64,000 nt of DNA from assembly GCA_027579435.1 (NCBI GenBank), contig JANBPK010001047.1, forward strand, positions 60,227 to 124,226. The letters run 5' to 3'. Numbering within the stretch: position 1 is the stretch's first letter; every line of letters starts with the position of its first letter. Below, piece after piece: positions 10,458 to 23,113 of this stretch. The DNA is from Candolleomyces eurysporus (taxonomy: Eukaryota; Basidiomycota; Agaricomycetes; Agaricales; Psathyrellaceae). Made by a program: the position numbers and the translations under genes. The notes beneath the pieces were generated by a model. It was not told where the DNA came from and ran no database searches. It saw only the letters and a program-made list of their open reading frames with translations.

Positions 10458-12377
10458 TCACCGTCTCGACTTTTTATGGCTTTTAGCCTCTTCCTGCCTG
10501 TCTGACTTCCGCTTATGCTGGTTGCCACTGACATGTTGCCGTAAATCGGCCTCGAGTTTTGCGAGAATGGCATTCAGGATCCTTTTCTCTCCAAGCCGCA
10601 CTATCACTGAATGTCGAAGATTCACGGAGAGAGTCTCGGTTTGCGACAGGGCTTGATCCTTCTGCAGGTAGTGTGTGTGTGATTAGCGATAACCCGGGGC
10701 TATTGAAAAACAACGGAGATACCTCAATCGAAGTTGGATACGCCTTCAACCTCTCCTGAATGACCTTTTGCAAGAGGGGCAGGACCTCTCCGTCAGCCTT
10801 CGGCTTTGGCGGTTTGCCTTTTGTTTGAGCCTTCTTAAAATCGGGCTCGGATAGCAAGAACAATCGGACAATAGAAAGAGCCGCTTCAGGGTAATCCAGT
10901 TCCAGATCAAACTCAAAGGTACTGCAGAACACCTCAGCATGAGAAACAAGGAGCTGAAGAGACAGATACTTACTCATCTCCACCTTCTTCCAACCACCAA
11001 TCTATTCTCTCCGTGATCGTTTCGGTGGTGAGGTTAGGATGGGCTTCGCGAATAGCATTCACCACTCCATCTGCACGAATTTCTACGACGTCTCCTGGGT
11101 TACCGTGCTCTCCGTTTGGAAGTGGTAGAATATCGACGTGACCATAGCGCCTAAGCAACTCAGAATTCGGAAGGTCACCATAGGTGTTCCACTTCGGAAT
11201 CGTCAGTCCGTCAGGTGAGGTCACGAAAGACAGAGGAAAACTCACTATCTGTTCCCCGCACTTGATGGATTTAGTGGTAATCATCTTCAGTTCATCTTTT
11301 TCATGGAATAGTTTGGCCTGTTGACGTATCAAAGATGTCCCAGCTAGAACGAATAATGACTTGACATACGTTTTCGGTGCCGTAACGAGCATTCAGCATA
11401 TCAGCCATTGGGACCATAGCAATATCGGACGAATCGTGGTCATCCTCCTCTTCGTCTTCGTCTTCATTATCCTCGTCCGCATTATCATTGTCGTCTTGTG
11501 CGTTAGAACCTGTTGGATTTTGCTCATCTACGTCCATCGAGCTACCCATAGATCTGTTTGCTTTGTGGTCATCGTCCTCGTCTGATCGCCACTTTTCGAC
11601 GCCGAAACTCCTGGAAAGAATGCGGCTACCCATAACATGGTATGCGTGCAAGGTGTAGTAACTCGAGTGTTCCGCAGGAAATAAATCTGGTCTACTCTAA
11701 AAATCAGTTGGAGAGAGCAGTTGGAAGAGAGACGTGTGCACGTACTTCGATGGCCGGCTTCACTTTGGTTTCAAAGTCGCGCTCAGCTTGGTCTTTTCCC
11801 AGTTTTTCTGCCTCAATGTGCGTGAGAATCGCTCCGCTTTCGAGGGCCACGCATTATCATACCGATTATAGATGTTCCTAGAAGCTCAGCAAGATCTTTC
11901 TCATCCCAGAACATGGGAGTATCGAACGAGTTCGGTAGGATGTCTACGCAACTGGGTGAGGCCGCGATCCTTCCAAAAAAAAAAGGCTATAGGCTTACTG
12001 AGGTATTCAGCCCATCTTGAATTATAACCTTGGACGGCTTCCCAAATCATGCTCAAGATTAGACCTGACCATCCTTCATGAAGCTCAAGATTTTTCCAGG
12101 CCTCCAGGCCGAAGACGGATGGAAAGGATGAGGTCCGGGTCGAGAGGGTTAGATTGCGGGGTATCGAAAATAGGATATGCCCTTCCTTCGTTGTTTTATT
12201 AGACGTGGAATAAATTATGCAACTAGCAATCCTGACCGGAATGTCCCTCAAGGCCACCGCTCCTCGACCACCTTCCGACAACGGGAAGTCTGCGATGCCC
12301 ATAACAGTCAAATCGACTGTCCCTCCATTTTTCTGGAACCAAGCCAAGAACTCTTGACATGACTGGTTTGTAGTCAT
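10458..12377 (-). CDS. SET-domain protein lysine methyltransferase, Rkm4/SETD6-like
   Basis: The start reads MTTNQSCQEFLAWFQKNGG and is typical for this class, which methylates ribosomal protein lysines (Rkm4 acts on the large-subunit protein L42 in yeast). The early SET strands are visible (GRGAVALRDIPEGHILFSIP), as is the HAYHVMGSRILSRSFGV helix. The core VPMADMLNARYG element is followed by a gapped C-terminal Rubis-subs-bind-like region and a basic tail rich in Lys/Arg. Directly before VPMADMLNA sits an acidic insert of about 40 residues (mostly Asp/Glu, coded around 11420-11520). Multiple introns with GT-AG ends. Stop at 10458-10460. The precise substrate is inferred only from the family. 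Confidence 0.82.
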
Positions 12378-13835
12378 TCTGCCTTGGCAAATCGGTGATA
12401 ACTGTAAAACCGAATACGTTCGTAACTTTTGCTGAAACTTGGAAGGACAAGTTGAAAGTTGGAGATTTGATCTTCTTCCCACGATAATTTCAGCTATGGC
12501 CCTACAGACTCGTGCCACCATCACCTCTTTCCAAGTACCACATTCCTCTGAAATTTCGGAGAGATAGCGCGCTGGAGCTGAAGACCGAAGCTCGGAATCC
12601 AGTGCTAAATGTACCAAATCCGTGTGCACAGCGCATTGTATGTCTCAGAGTTTTTGCTACTTCCAAAAACCGTTTAATCTCAATGGGCCATGTGCATCCT
12701 GGTTCGTACAAAAATTCTAGACGGAACACCACCAGATTAAGTTCATTCAATCTCATTGCAGCGACCTTTTCCGACGTCACATTGACACAAGGAGAAATTT
12801 TCGCCACGAATACGATACAGCTGGGTCACTGCCTCTATCTTTGCACCACACGATACGTTGGCCGAGAGAGACGACGGCCGACACATACTTCAACTCGAGG
12901 CATATCACAGGCAATCTAGATCGACTGCCATGTTGGTTGTCCACAGCGATAAGGCACCCCGCAAAGCTGTACATGAACTCTGTCGACGGGACCGGCTATG
13001 TTCGGACATATTCTCTATGCAGACAGCTCACGTCACCAGTATTCAGCGACGATACATACCGGCCTTATCTATGACACGACGCACGACGATACATAACTCG
13101 AAAAGGGACTGAACTGGTTTGATAGAACCCTTAACTGCGTCAATGAACTGCGGGCGCGAGCCGTTATCTCGTTGCAATGCTAATGTCACCTCCAAGGGTC
13201 TACTCCCTTATCTTCAGAAACCAATAAGGCATTCTCGACGTCAAATCCAACCTAAACGCTTATGGCCACGATATCCCTCGAAAGAAAGTCATGATGACTT
13301 GGGTACGGGACTGTTCCTTCCGAGTCCGCAGCACGCATCGCAAAATTATCGATATCTCTCGTGTTTGAATCACTGTCAGCAGGCGGATCCTACTTCTCCT
13401 ACCGCAAATAAGTTTTCCTCTATTCGGGCAACAATCGTCTGGCTTCTTGGCGTATCTCTTGATCTGACCTTACTCGGGGCGTGCTTGTGCTCCACGTATC
13501 TTTAAGTCTTCCTTCTGGAAAGGCTTACAGTGGCGATTACCGCAGTAAACCTCGAGGGAAGTCATATCAGAAGACCACATGGTCAGGAAATTTTAACTGG
13601 AACTTAACTCGTGCCCCCTGAAGCAAAATCCTGGTTGACGTTACTACGTTTTCTCCAGAAACAGGTTCGCGAGGATGAGATTGCATCTCGACCGAACTCG
13701 ACTACTATGATCGTTCAGATCCAGGCCGACATCCACAAGTCCGCCGATATCTGGGCACATACCAAGCCACTCTCCTCACATGTCACTTCGTTTCAGCACA
13801 CCACTGCTTGTGTAATTAATCGCAGTCGGATCTCG
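12378..13835. other. Intergenic, 1.46 kb
   Basis: Promoter side of the SET gene, then non-coding sequence. Short open frames on both strands (for example near 12510-12920) lack codon bias, domains or splice logic, and I do not support them. Confidence 0.5.
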
Positions 13836-14440
13836 TCGGTTATTTTCATGCTGCTTGTGGCAGCACAGACGCCCTGGGGCGGTGGATTAACATTTCTATT
13901 GATCCTCAAATCTGCACCTTTCTATTGGCTCTCCAGCTCTTCCCAAACCTAGGTTATGCAGGTATTGTGGTGGCTTCTTCCCACTGCCAAATCTCGTTGA
14001 TTATTTTTATGTTACTTGTGGTAGCGCGTGTGATTTAATGTTTCTATCGACCTTCAAATCTGCACATGTCCATTGGCTCTCCGACTGCTAACAAACCCAA
14101 CTTATGCTGGTGTCATGGCGGCTTTTTCCCACTGCCAGATCTCGTCGATTATTTTTATGTTACTTGTGGTAGCGCGTGTGATATCACATTGCTGTTGACC
14201 TTCAAATCCACACTTTTCCATTGGCTCCCCGACTGTTAACACCAGCTTATGCAGGTGTTATGGTGGCTTCTTCCCACTGCCAGATCTCGTCGATTGTTTT
14301 ATGCTACTTGTGGTAACACAGACGCCCTGGGGCGTGCAGCCCAACGTTTCTATTTACTCTCAAATCTGCACCTTTCCATCTGCTCTCCAACTTCCATCAA
14401 GTCCAGCGTATGCAGGTGTTATCGTGGCTTCTTCCTGGTG
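13836..14440. repeat. Degenerate tandem repeat, about 4 copies of 145-160 bp
   Basis: Related blocks recur in order. One is close to GGTGGCTTCTTCCCACTGCC, then CAGATCTCGTCGATTATTTT, TACTTGTGGTAGC, GACCTTCAAATCTGCAC, CCATTGGCTC and CTTATGCAGGTGTTATGG. The GGCTT-CTTCC anchor starts at 13972, 14120, 14265 and 14426, giving spacings of 148, 145 and 161 nt. A partial unit precedes the first anchor from about 13836. Copies are diverged. Two of them carry ACAGACGCCCTGGGGCG, where the others have GCGCGTGTGA. No coding sequence or terminal features of a transposon are visible. Confidence 0.8.
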
Positions 14441-15282
14441 CGGTTTGCGATAAAAATGGATCATTTGTGTATCTACTTTGCTACCTCTAGTCCCGCGGAT
14501 CATGGCCAAATTACTCGTCAGTTCATACCATCTCATCTTGAACCACCCAAGACTCGAGAGGTCAGCCCAGCTCTTCTCGTAGTCTGTTGGAAGGATATCT
14601 ACGTCGAGGATTAATTGCACCAATTTATGGGGCCTTCTACTCTCGGTTCCTACACCTGTTATGTGGATACCTGACTAGTGACAGATGTGACATCCACAAG
14701 ATCCTTCTATCGACCTGCTGGGCGTTTATTTATGTAAAATAGGGGGTTCATTCGAAAGCTCGAACCCCTTCAGTCTGGGCGAAGGCAGTGGTAGAGTCGC
14801 CCTTTCTCGGGCAACCTGCGCAGGTGAGAAATACCAAAGAAATAAAAATAGTCAGGAATTCTCGCCTGGAAGCTCCTTTCGATTTTTCTACCGTTTATGT
14901 GAGCTGTTAGTCCAATGCCCTCCATCAGAACCTCGAAGTCCATCCCGAGCAGGGTGGCAGATGCCAAGTGGTCTACTAAACAGGACGAAGTAATTCAATT
15001 CAGACGCGGAAACCTGAGGGATTCTTCTTGGGATAAACAATAGCAAGTATCCTTTGACATGCTCTGATGACTACTTCAATTAATACTTGGCCTCCTTCCG
15101 GTCAATAATTGCTCTTGGGTTCATTGAATGCAAACTCGCGGTCGAGCCATGATCATCGTGGGAAGATTGCCAAGGCCGGGTCAATGCTGCAGAGGACCGG
15201 CGCAGGAGCTAGCACATTTTGGCTTCCTCCGCTCAGGCATCGACGAGAGAGCTGGCTTCTCTCAGTCCAGCAGCATCTCGTT
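14441..15282. other. Intergenic with a short inverted repeat
   Basis: Non-coding. The only clear structure is an inverted repeat at 14741-14770: GGGGTTC at 14743-14749 pairs with GAACCCC at 14762-14768, extended by a G-T and an A-T pair on the outside, with a 12-nt loop. The last part is the promoter of the CRAL-TRIO gene. Confidence 0.45.
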
Positions 15283-16804
15283 ATGGAGATATACGAACAG
15301 CTACGAGCTAACTGTGATAAATTACTAGAAGCATACCACACCAACCTAGAGGACGTGCAGAAACTTCAAGAGACTCTGATTCGCGATATCCTCCCCTCCG
15401 TCACCGACGAGCTGAATCTCACTCCGGATGCCACGGAATGGGCGAAAGAATGGCTTTCTGATACGGGTATGTGTCTTATGCCTAATAGGAGACGTGTCCC
15501 ACTCATTTCGTTGGGTTCGAAGGTTCCATATTCCGAATCGCAAGGGTGAGCTGTTCAAATGCTATTCTAAGTCTTGCCTCTTGCGTTTGACAGCGTGCTG
15601 ACTGACGATCCTACCATCAGAAAAACCAGTTCACAAAGTCGTTCACCCTCGAAGCTATTCGAAAGAACCTGGTTTGGAGGCTCGATAATCTATGGCAGAA
15701 AGCCGAGCCGGTTCCTATGTCCAATGTACATTACCTGTCCCTGGACACGCTTGACCCCTGTGGGCGGCCCATCGTGATTGTCGAAACGGTTCCCCTTGAA
15801 GTCGAGGTTGACATTGTCAAGCAAGGAATAATGCAATTCTTCGAGACAGTCAGAATGAACCTTTACGAAGCTGGAAAGAACGTCGACCGGGGGCGAGGCA
15901 TTCCCTTGCAGTGCACGGTGATTCTCGACCTCCAGCATCTTACCTTTCAACGTGTAGTGAGTTCTAACGGCTTCAAATCTGTTCCGTGAATTCACTTCTG
16001 ACCAAACACATTCGGCCAAATTGACAGGGCCTCGACATTATGACATGGGCTGTACGTGAAGTCTATCCAAGGTTCCCTGGCATGCTCGCGGCAGGTAGGG
16101 GTTGGACTATCCAAGACACGAGGCGCATTTCATTAATTTGTTTTCAGTGTTCATGATGAACTACTCTTGGACACATAGTGGCATGTGGAATGTTGTCAAG
16201 TGAGTAACCGTTTTCAGCAAGACACCACTCGGGGGCCGTAGCTCACTCTATCCTAGACGCGTCCTCCCTGGTCCAGCATTGAGCAGAGTATTCTTTACTT
16301 CTCAAACAGAGATCCTCGAACTCTTCACACCGGCATCCTTACCCAGAGGTAATAATCTTCATAGCTGAATTTTGCCGAAGAAAGCGCTAACCTGGTTTCG
16401 AATTAGATTACGGTGGTGACCTCCCTTACCTTGCCGAATTGGAAGGGGAAGAATCCCGCCCCGCGACACCTCAACCGGAAGAAAACCAGATACCCTCGGC
16501 AACAGAAGGACTCAGGCCTTCTCCAATATCTTGGATCTCTCCAACGTCCGTACTGAACCCTTTTTTCGGATATCCCGCGACCTCGACTTCTGCCCGAGGA
16601 GCTCCCGCACTCCACCATGGCCGGCGACGCAAGAGGGACCTACTTCGGACATTAGCATTGCTATGGTGGATGAGATGGCGCTCATATATTGTTTTTGTTG
16701 TCGGCGTCTCAATCGCTGTATTATTGGCGAAATTGCGTAGGCGAATTTCTTTGTTGAACTTGCTAGCGCAAGTTAAATCTCTCATTCGAACTCTTCGTTC
16801 ATGA
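15283..16804 (+). CDS. CRAL-TRIO (Sec14-like) lipid-binding protein with C-terminal membrane anchor
   Basis: From the chosen ATG at 15283 the product starts MEIYEQLRANCDKLLEAYH. An in-frame upstream ATG at 15109 would add 58 residues of poor composition. Introns 15467-15522 and 15546-15620 restore a CRAL-TRIO N-terminal helix region (RKNQFTKSFTLEAIRKNL). The CRAL-TRIO fold follows: IVIVETVP, then LDIMTWAVREVYPRFPGML, then NYSWTHSGMWNVVKRVLP, then the closing SRVFFTSQTEIL. After an acidic, proline-rich linker comes a hydrophobic helix (YIVFVVGVSIAVLLA) and a basic tail. The family transfers or senses phospholipids, and the tail suggests anchoring in ER or another endomembrane. The ligand is unknown. 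It converges with PPG1, 71 nt between stop codons. Confidence 0.8.
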
Positions 16805-16875
16805 AAGATTCTAGGGGTAGAAGGTTGTTGGGGTATATTTCATCCGTATGCATACAAGAGTCATAGTCATGTCGG

Positions 16876-18171
16876 TCAGAGGAAATATTCTGGAAGCTGA
16901 AGAACATCATAAGTGAGGTGAGCAAATTGCAAAACTGAAGACGTACTCTGCCAGAAGCATTTTGCTGTGCTTGTTGCTGAGGACCATCCTTCTCATTTTC
17001 TGGAGCAGCCTCAAAAACGTTGAAGTACATACTTCCTCCAGGCCCCACCTCTAGTATACTTGCCGAGTTACCACATCGGTAGCAATAGTTGGGCGCTGAC
17101 CAGACTGTTGAAAGATGCTTGTCAAAAAGTGATGAATAACCCTCCATGCAAAGTTGGTGGGCGCGCAGAATATGCGACATTTGATTCTGCTGCAGGAATT
17201 TGTGGACCACTCCCGCGCCGAAGGTATAACCCGCTCCGCTGCACACGGCTTAGCTAGCGGAAACGAGAAGGTGTCTGTAACCACGTACCGAGGAGATATT
17301 GCGAAATCCTCCTTTTCGGGATCGGGATCTGACCAGACAAGGTCGGCCATAGGGCCTTCGTGTGGAATTTCTAGGCAATAGGATGGATAAAAAGATGGCG
17401 ATGGAACGGGGAAGGGTTTACCTCTGAATCTGTCAACGACCTTAATCTGATCAATGGAATGGATCGAAGGCGAGAGACCTGCAGGTTGTTAGACAGAGCA
17501 TTTGGTTCGTTAGATGGCCCGACTTACCACCGTGCACGCAAAATATTTGGTTGTCAATCACCACGGAAAGCGTTAAGAAGTCGAACATATCCGTGAAGTA
17601 TGTCCAAACATGGGAAGAGTTGTATTTTCTAACGCATTCAGAATAGAAACCGTACGTCTAGGGGAGAATGATTGGTTAGAGCAGAGCGAGCCGAGATAGT
17701 CCACGCACCTGGGTTACAGCCCTCGATTCGTGGTTCCCTCGAATCAACTGCACTCTGTCTGGGTACCGTAGCTTCAAGCAGGTCAATAGGGATATTGTCT
17801 CGACGCTGAAAAGGCCACGATCGACGTAGTCGCCTGCCCGATAGTCAATGCAGGATATGACTTGAGATTGCTTGAAAACCATACCAAGGAACAGATAATT
17901 AGTATTCGGTGCGTATCCACCTATCCGGAAAATCTCTATCAAGTCGTAGAACTGTCTTCAACAGCGAGTGAGAATCCTCCAAATAACCGGTGTATCTGAC
18001 TCACCCATGAATGTCCCCAACAACTGTAACAGGTGCGTTGACATGGACGACATTGGACTCTCGCATGAGGACTTCTTTAGTCTTTTCACATATTTCGCGG
18101 AGCAGGGCCTCATGAAGAAGCTGTTTTCGAAGGAGTTGGGCAATACATGCGTCGAGGTCGAAAGGTGCCAT
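16876..18171 (-). CDS. PPG1: Serine/threonine protein phosphatase, PP2A-like Ppg1 type
   Basis: This is a metallophosphatase catalytic subunit. GDIHGQFYDL, GDYVDRG, RGNHESR, HGGLSP and [11 protein letters not shown], which carry the metal- and phosphate-binding residues, are all intact across the spliced exons. Subfamily features match yeast Ppg1 better than Sit4 or PP2[17 protein letters not shown] near the start, [20 protein letters not shown], a short [23 protein letters not shown], and [11 protein letters not shown] near the end. The last intron must end at the distal AG, giving the PEYFL C-terminus, the methylatable -YFL tail of PP2A-type enzymes. The start reads [17 protein letters not shown]. 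An upstream in-frame ATG at 18189 would add six residues. Confidence 0.88.
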
Positions 18172-18206
18172 TGCACGTCCTAAGATCACTCACAACGCCT
18201 GGTTCA

Positions 18207-18938
18207 TCATTTGCTTGTCCATGTTAGGATCTCACGGCAATGGCCTCTCGCAGCCGAGTTGGTCGCCGCCGACTCTCCTCTCTCTCCTTTCGTTGCAAAG
18301 GCAGCGGTGGATCCCGAACGCTTTGGGGAATTCCTAAACCTGCCTCTGGTTCTGATTGAAGCGCCAGGGATTGTCAAAGACTCGACGGATTTGCTGCGAG
18401 TTGCGCCATCGGGTGTCGAAGAAGGCCCTTCTGAATTGTTGCCTTCCATCTCGCTACGTACATCTTCTCGAAAAGTATCCGTTGAATCTGACTCGATCCC
18501 ATATGGGAATCGCGATTTCTACGCACCAACAGCATTGCTTCTTCTCATATCGAGCCTCCACTAGGAATCAACCTTTCACGACTTACTGCAGCTGCACTTG
18601 GTTCTCGGAAACGGAGTGTGCCCCATGCCCTTAAGCATGCCGCTAATGTTATTCGAGACTTGCACTGCCTACTTCGAGGGTATTCAATCTTCGCGCAAAT
18701 TGACTTTCCCCCTAGGTTCCGTAGCTTTTCGACCATCAAGCATTCGTGATCTACAAAAGCGTCCGCCAAAAAAGGTCCTGCGATTCAGATTGGAGTCAGT
18801 GATAGTCGCTCGGATATGCATCCTTTTGAAGCTTTATTGCTTCACAGCCCGAGAGACAAGGCTCCACCCATTTTTGCAGATTCGAGCTATGTCATTCCGA
18901 ACCACCTTGAGATAGTGCCTTGTCTTGGCAGGATGTGA
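18207..18938. other. Ambiguous locus with coding-like signal on both strands
   Basis: The plus strand has a protein-like frame from 18531 (SHIEPPLGINLSRLTAAALG, then SRKRSVPHALKHAANVIRDL), then an in-frame TGA near 18747, then more protein-like sequence (SRSDMHPFEALLLHSPRDKA) to a stop at 18936-18938. A 54-nt intron with a weak acceptor could remove the TGA. The minus strand has exons 18769-18587 and 18518-18207 that splice in phase through a canonical GTAAGT donor, giving a Ser/Thr/Gly/Arg-rich disordered protein (STPDGATRSKSVESL) that ends 36 nt before the Ppg1 start. No domain is recognised on either strand. It may be one real gene with an antisense shadow, or a decaying gene. Confidence 0.35.
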
Positions 18939-19887
18939 GGGTGTCACGTCATCACTAGATGGTACGGTTCGCTTCGGTTCTCCGAACAATTCGGTCGAGT
19001 CGGATCGAGTCGAGCCTATGATGTTTCTAAATGGTGCACCAAGAAAATATGTTGTGACCGTCACCGACTTAGCCCTCAAGTGCCTGATCCTTAGGCCATT
19101 GGGGATCGCGTCCTTCGATGTATCAAACTTTGAGAGGTTCGTTTTGGTTAAATATCTTGATTATTTTCAAATTGGTTGACATATTTCGTCGGTCGCACGA
19201 TGTACCAAGCATCAGGCCAGTGACGCAGGCATCTCAACAGAGAGGGAAGGCTCTCCTGTCCCTGCTTCCACTCTCCACTCTCTCTCATCACCAAGGACTG
19301 TGCACACGCCGATTTTCTGTTGCGGTATGTTTTTATCTTTGACAAAAACCCGCAGCACCTGTCAGGTGTGCTATTACCTCGATACAATCTCACCGACTAT
19401 TATGGTATATTGATACTCCTTCACTAACCCTTTTTGGGGTTAAATCTGCTGGAGGCACCGTGCAGGATAATCGAGATTCGCTACCCTGTTCGGCAACACC
19501 AAATCTGCACCGGAGCGGCGTTGCATGATTTTCAGGCAATGCACAATACAAGTTGAGCTACGGGAGTAGGCTTTTGCGTCGGTTCGTGGTGAGTATACTC
19601 GATTGCTTCTTACGAGCCTTAATATCTCATTGCAGACTTCGTATTCGGAGTCTACCTGGATTCTAGCAATTGGGAACCGTGGACAACGGTCCTTCGGGCC
19701 CAAGATCTCGTATGCATCGCCCGATCTAATAAGTCGCGACATGGGCACCTCCGGAACAGCTGTATTCGCCAGTTTTGTACAACTGACAGGTGAGCCGACT
19801 ATATAATCCAGGGCAAACTCCTTCTGCTAATTAGGTCTACGCTTGCCCTTCCAGCATCCTACACACTTACTCTTCTCCTTCGTCAAC
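18939..19887. promoter_or_regulatory. Intergenic and promoter of the zinc-finger gene
   Basis: About 950 nt with no supported gene. A TATA-like element (CTATATAATCC) at about 19798-19808 lies roughly 80 nt upstream of the zinc-finger start codon and is the best core-promoter candidate. Confidence 0.4.
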
Positions 19888-20792
19888 ATGCAGAGCCAAT
19901 ACCGAGAGGCCCCTCGCCCTTACACGTTTGATGACCCAACCGGTCCTTACGCTTCTGGGCATCCTTCTCACCATAGCTCAGACTTTTCTCTCACAACACC
20001 TGCCTATCCTGCCTACGAGGCCAATTATTACATTGGATCGACAAACGTTGGTATTAATGATGGTGAGTCTTTCGAAATCGTTCGTTCGTATTAGGGCAAT
20101 GGTTGACATTTCCGATAGTGTCGACAAACTACTACCGAAGCGTAACGCCTGCATCTCATGGTCGACACCATAGCGTCTCTCAGGGTCGTTATTATAACGA
20201 TGCATTGGTGCGTCCTATCCGTCGAAGATCGTGTTCTTTCTGATTAATTTTTGTCTGGCAGTATGTCGCGGACCAACGAAGCACGGCGTCGTCTCCGACT
20301 CAGTCCCATTTTATTCCAACGCCTTCTGATATGGCGGCGCACAGCTACACCAACAGCTACAGCTCAGTTCCCTCACGTTCACCAACACTTCCTCCACCAG
20401 AGCGATACGCTACCACTCTGCCCTACCCTTCTCCGCACTTGATGAATGGATCGCACTCTGGTCCCCATCGTCCCGGACGTATCTCCACTTCGCGTCCAAG
20501 GTCTGGCACTCTGGGGTCATCGACTTCTCCGACTGGTGAGAGGTTCCCTTGCGAAAAGTGCGGCAAGACTTTCTCTAGGTCGCATGACCGGAAGCGCCAT
20601 CATGAGACCCAGCATCTGGCGACCCCCATTGTTCATCGCTGCCGCCATTGCGAAAAGGAGTTTAGCAGGTCGGTGTCCCTATTCGTTTGCTGGTCGTTGG
20701 GGTCTGTGCTGATCGAGAAAATTTTTAGGGCTGATTCTTTGAAAAGACATATTGACAATGGATGTGAAGAGGCACCCGGGCATCAACGGTAG
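19888..20792 (+). CDS. C2H2/C2HC zinc-finger protein (putative transcription factor)
   Basis: Four exons (19888-20062, 20119-20207, 20262-20668, 20729-20792) encode about 244 residues, starting MQSQYREAPRPYTFDDP. The N-terminal two-thirds is low-complexity (Ser, Pro, Tyr, His), as in activation regions. Two zinc fingers sit at the C-terminus. The first is a C2H2 finger, CEKCGKTFSRSHDRKRHHE. The second begins CRHCEKEFSRADSLKRHI and is closed by Cys instead of His (DNGC), so it is C2HC. The second finger is split by the last intron. Such paired fingers are common in fungal transcription factors. Targets cannot be inferred. The start was chosen because the longer in-frame leader is not protein-like. 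Confidence 0.82.
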
Positions 20793-21996
20793 TGTAGTGA
20801 TATTCCAAACTTGCCTTCTGTGAGTCCCAGTTCAATTTGACGTTGAGGGTTCCCTTCTTATCACCTTACTCTTCAGGTAGTGCCCTTCGTCACACGTGTC
20901 CAACCTCGCCCATTCGCGGCTGTTTGACTCGCCGGTATTCTCAAAACAGCTTTTCCAAAAGTAAAAATCCTCAAGATTCCCATGTAATATCTTGAGCGCA
21001 ACGTGTTTGCGGATCTACGAACAACAGGGTGTGCCAGGCATTCACCGTTCTCAATTGTTCTGCTTGCCTTTCATTCCCTTCCACAAACTTTTGTACATAG
21101 CCCCGTGTTTCCAAGCATCCATTGCTTGTTCGACACCCGAATAAGCTGGCGATGCACTAAAAGCATGCTCGGTTGAGAGTCTCTTTATCTACTGGTTCAT
21201 TCATGTACTTAATCCTAATGCAATTTCTGGTTTCTTCCATGCGTTACACATCTGTATGTCACTGATCTGGCCTCAAAGGCTGTCCAAAGTTACCCAATTC
21301 ATTCGGCTGCTTCCATGACTTCCGTGACGCGCTCTGGCGATAAAATTGTCGTTACGCCGTACGGCAACCCGCTCAACCTCTTGTAGGAAACCCGTAGCCA
21401 TGCGCTGGTATGGGTACATGCGGATGGAACACTTGGATGGGCGGGAGGATATGTATCAGTGATCGTATGACCAGTTCAGTTTGCGACCCTGAAATTTGAA
21501 TTCGCTCAATCGCCAATCTCAATTGAGATCGCGGCGATGATTTCGAGGTCGAGGATCTAGTCCCCCTTGATAAACAACGGATTGGTCGCTGGGAGGATTA
21601 CAGAACTAAGGGTCCAAATCACCTGACTTGTGTAGATAACCCACGCAACAATCTGTCAGAATTCCAGGGCGGTCATCGTGATTGAAAGCTGCCTTGAACG
21701 TTACAGTGCTTCCACTTTCCTCGAGGATTGTGTCATAAGTCATGTCATGTCGTATCGGTACCAGACAGTGGGGTGGTATAGGCCTTCTTGCTACAGTTCT
21801 CGGAATTCGGAATGGAATCTCGTCCTAACCCCGGTTAGAAATCACATCGTCTCCCGTCGAGAATTCTGCAAAACATATCTGAAAATATGATGCACGAACA
21901 GCCGGGCGGGACGACAGGCGGAAATAAAGTTTCTAATAAATCGTCTAGAAAGTTTTATTCGAAACGACCAACTTAATCGGAAGTATCGGACTATCG
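20793..21996. other. Intergenic, 1.2 kb (convergent 3' regions)
   Basis: Lies between the converging zinc-finger and CWC24 genes. Nothing coding or structured stands out. Confidence 0.5.

Positions 21997-23113
<1,117 letters not shown>

Noticed and set aside
12510..12920. Open frames on both strands upstream of the SET gene
   Set aside because: No codon bias, no domain, no splice sites that extend them. They are probably promoter sequence.
13836..14440. CRISPR-like array
   Set aside because: Units of about 145-160 nt with drift and no spacers, in a fungal genome, do not fit CRISPR.
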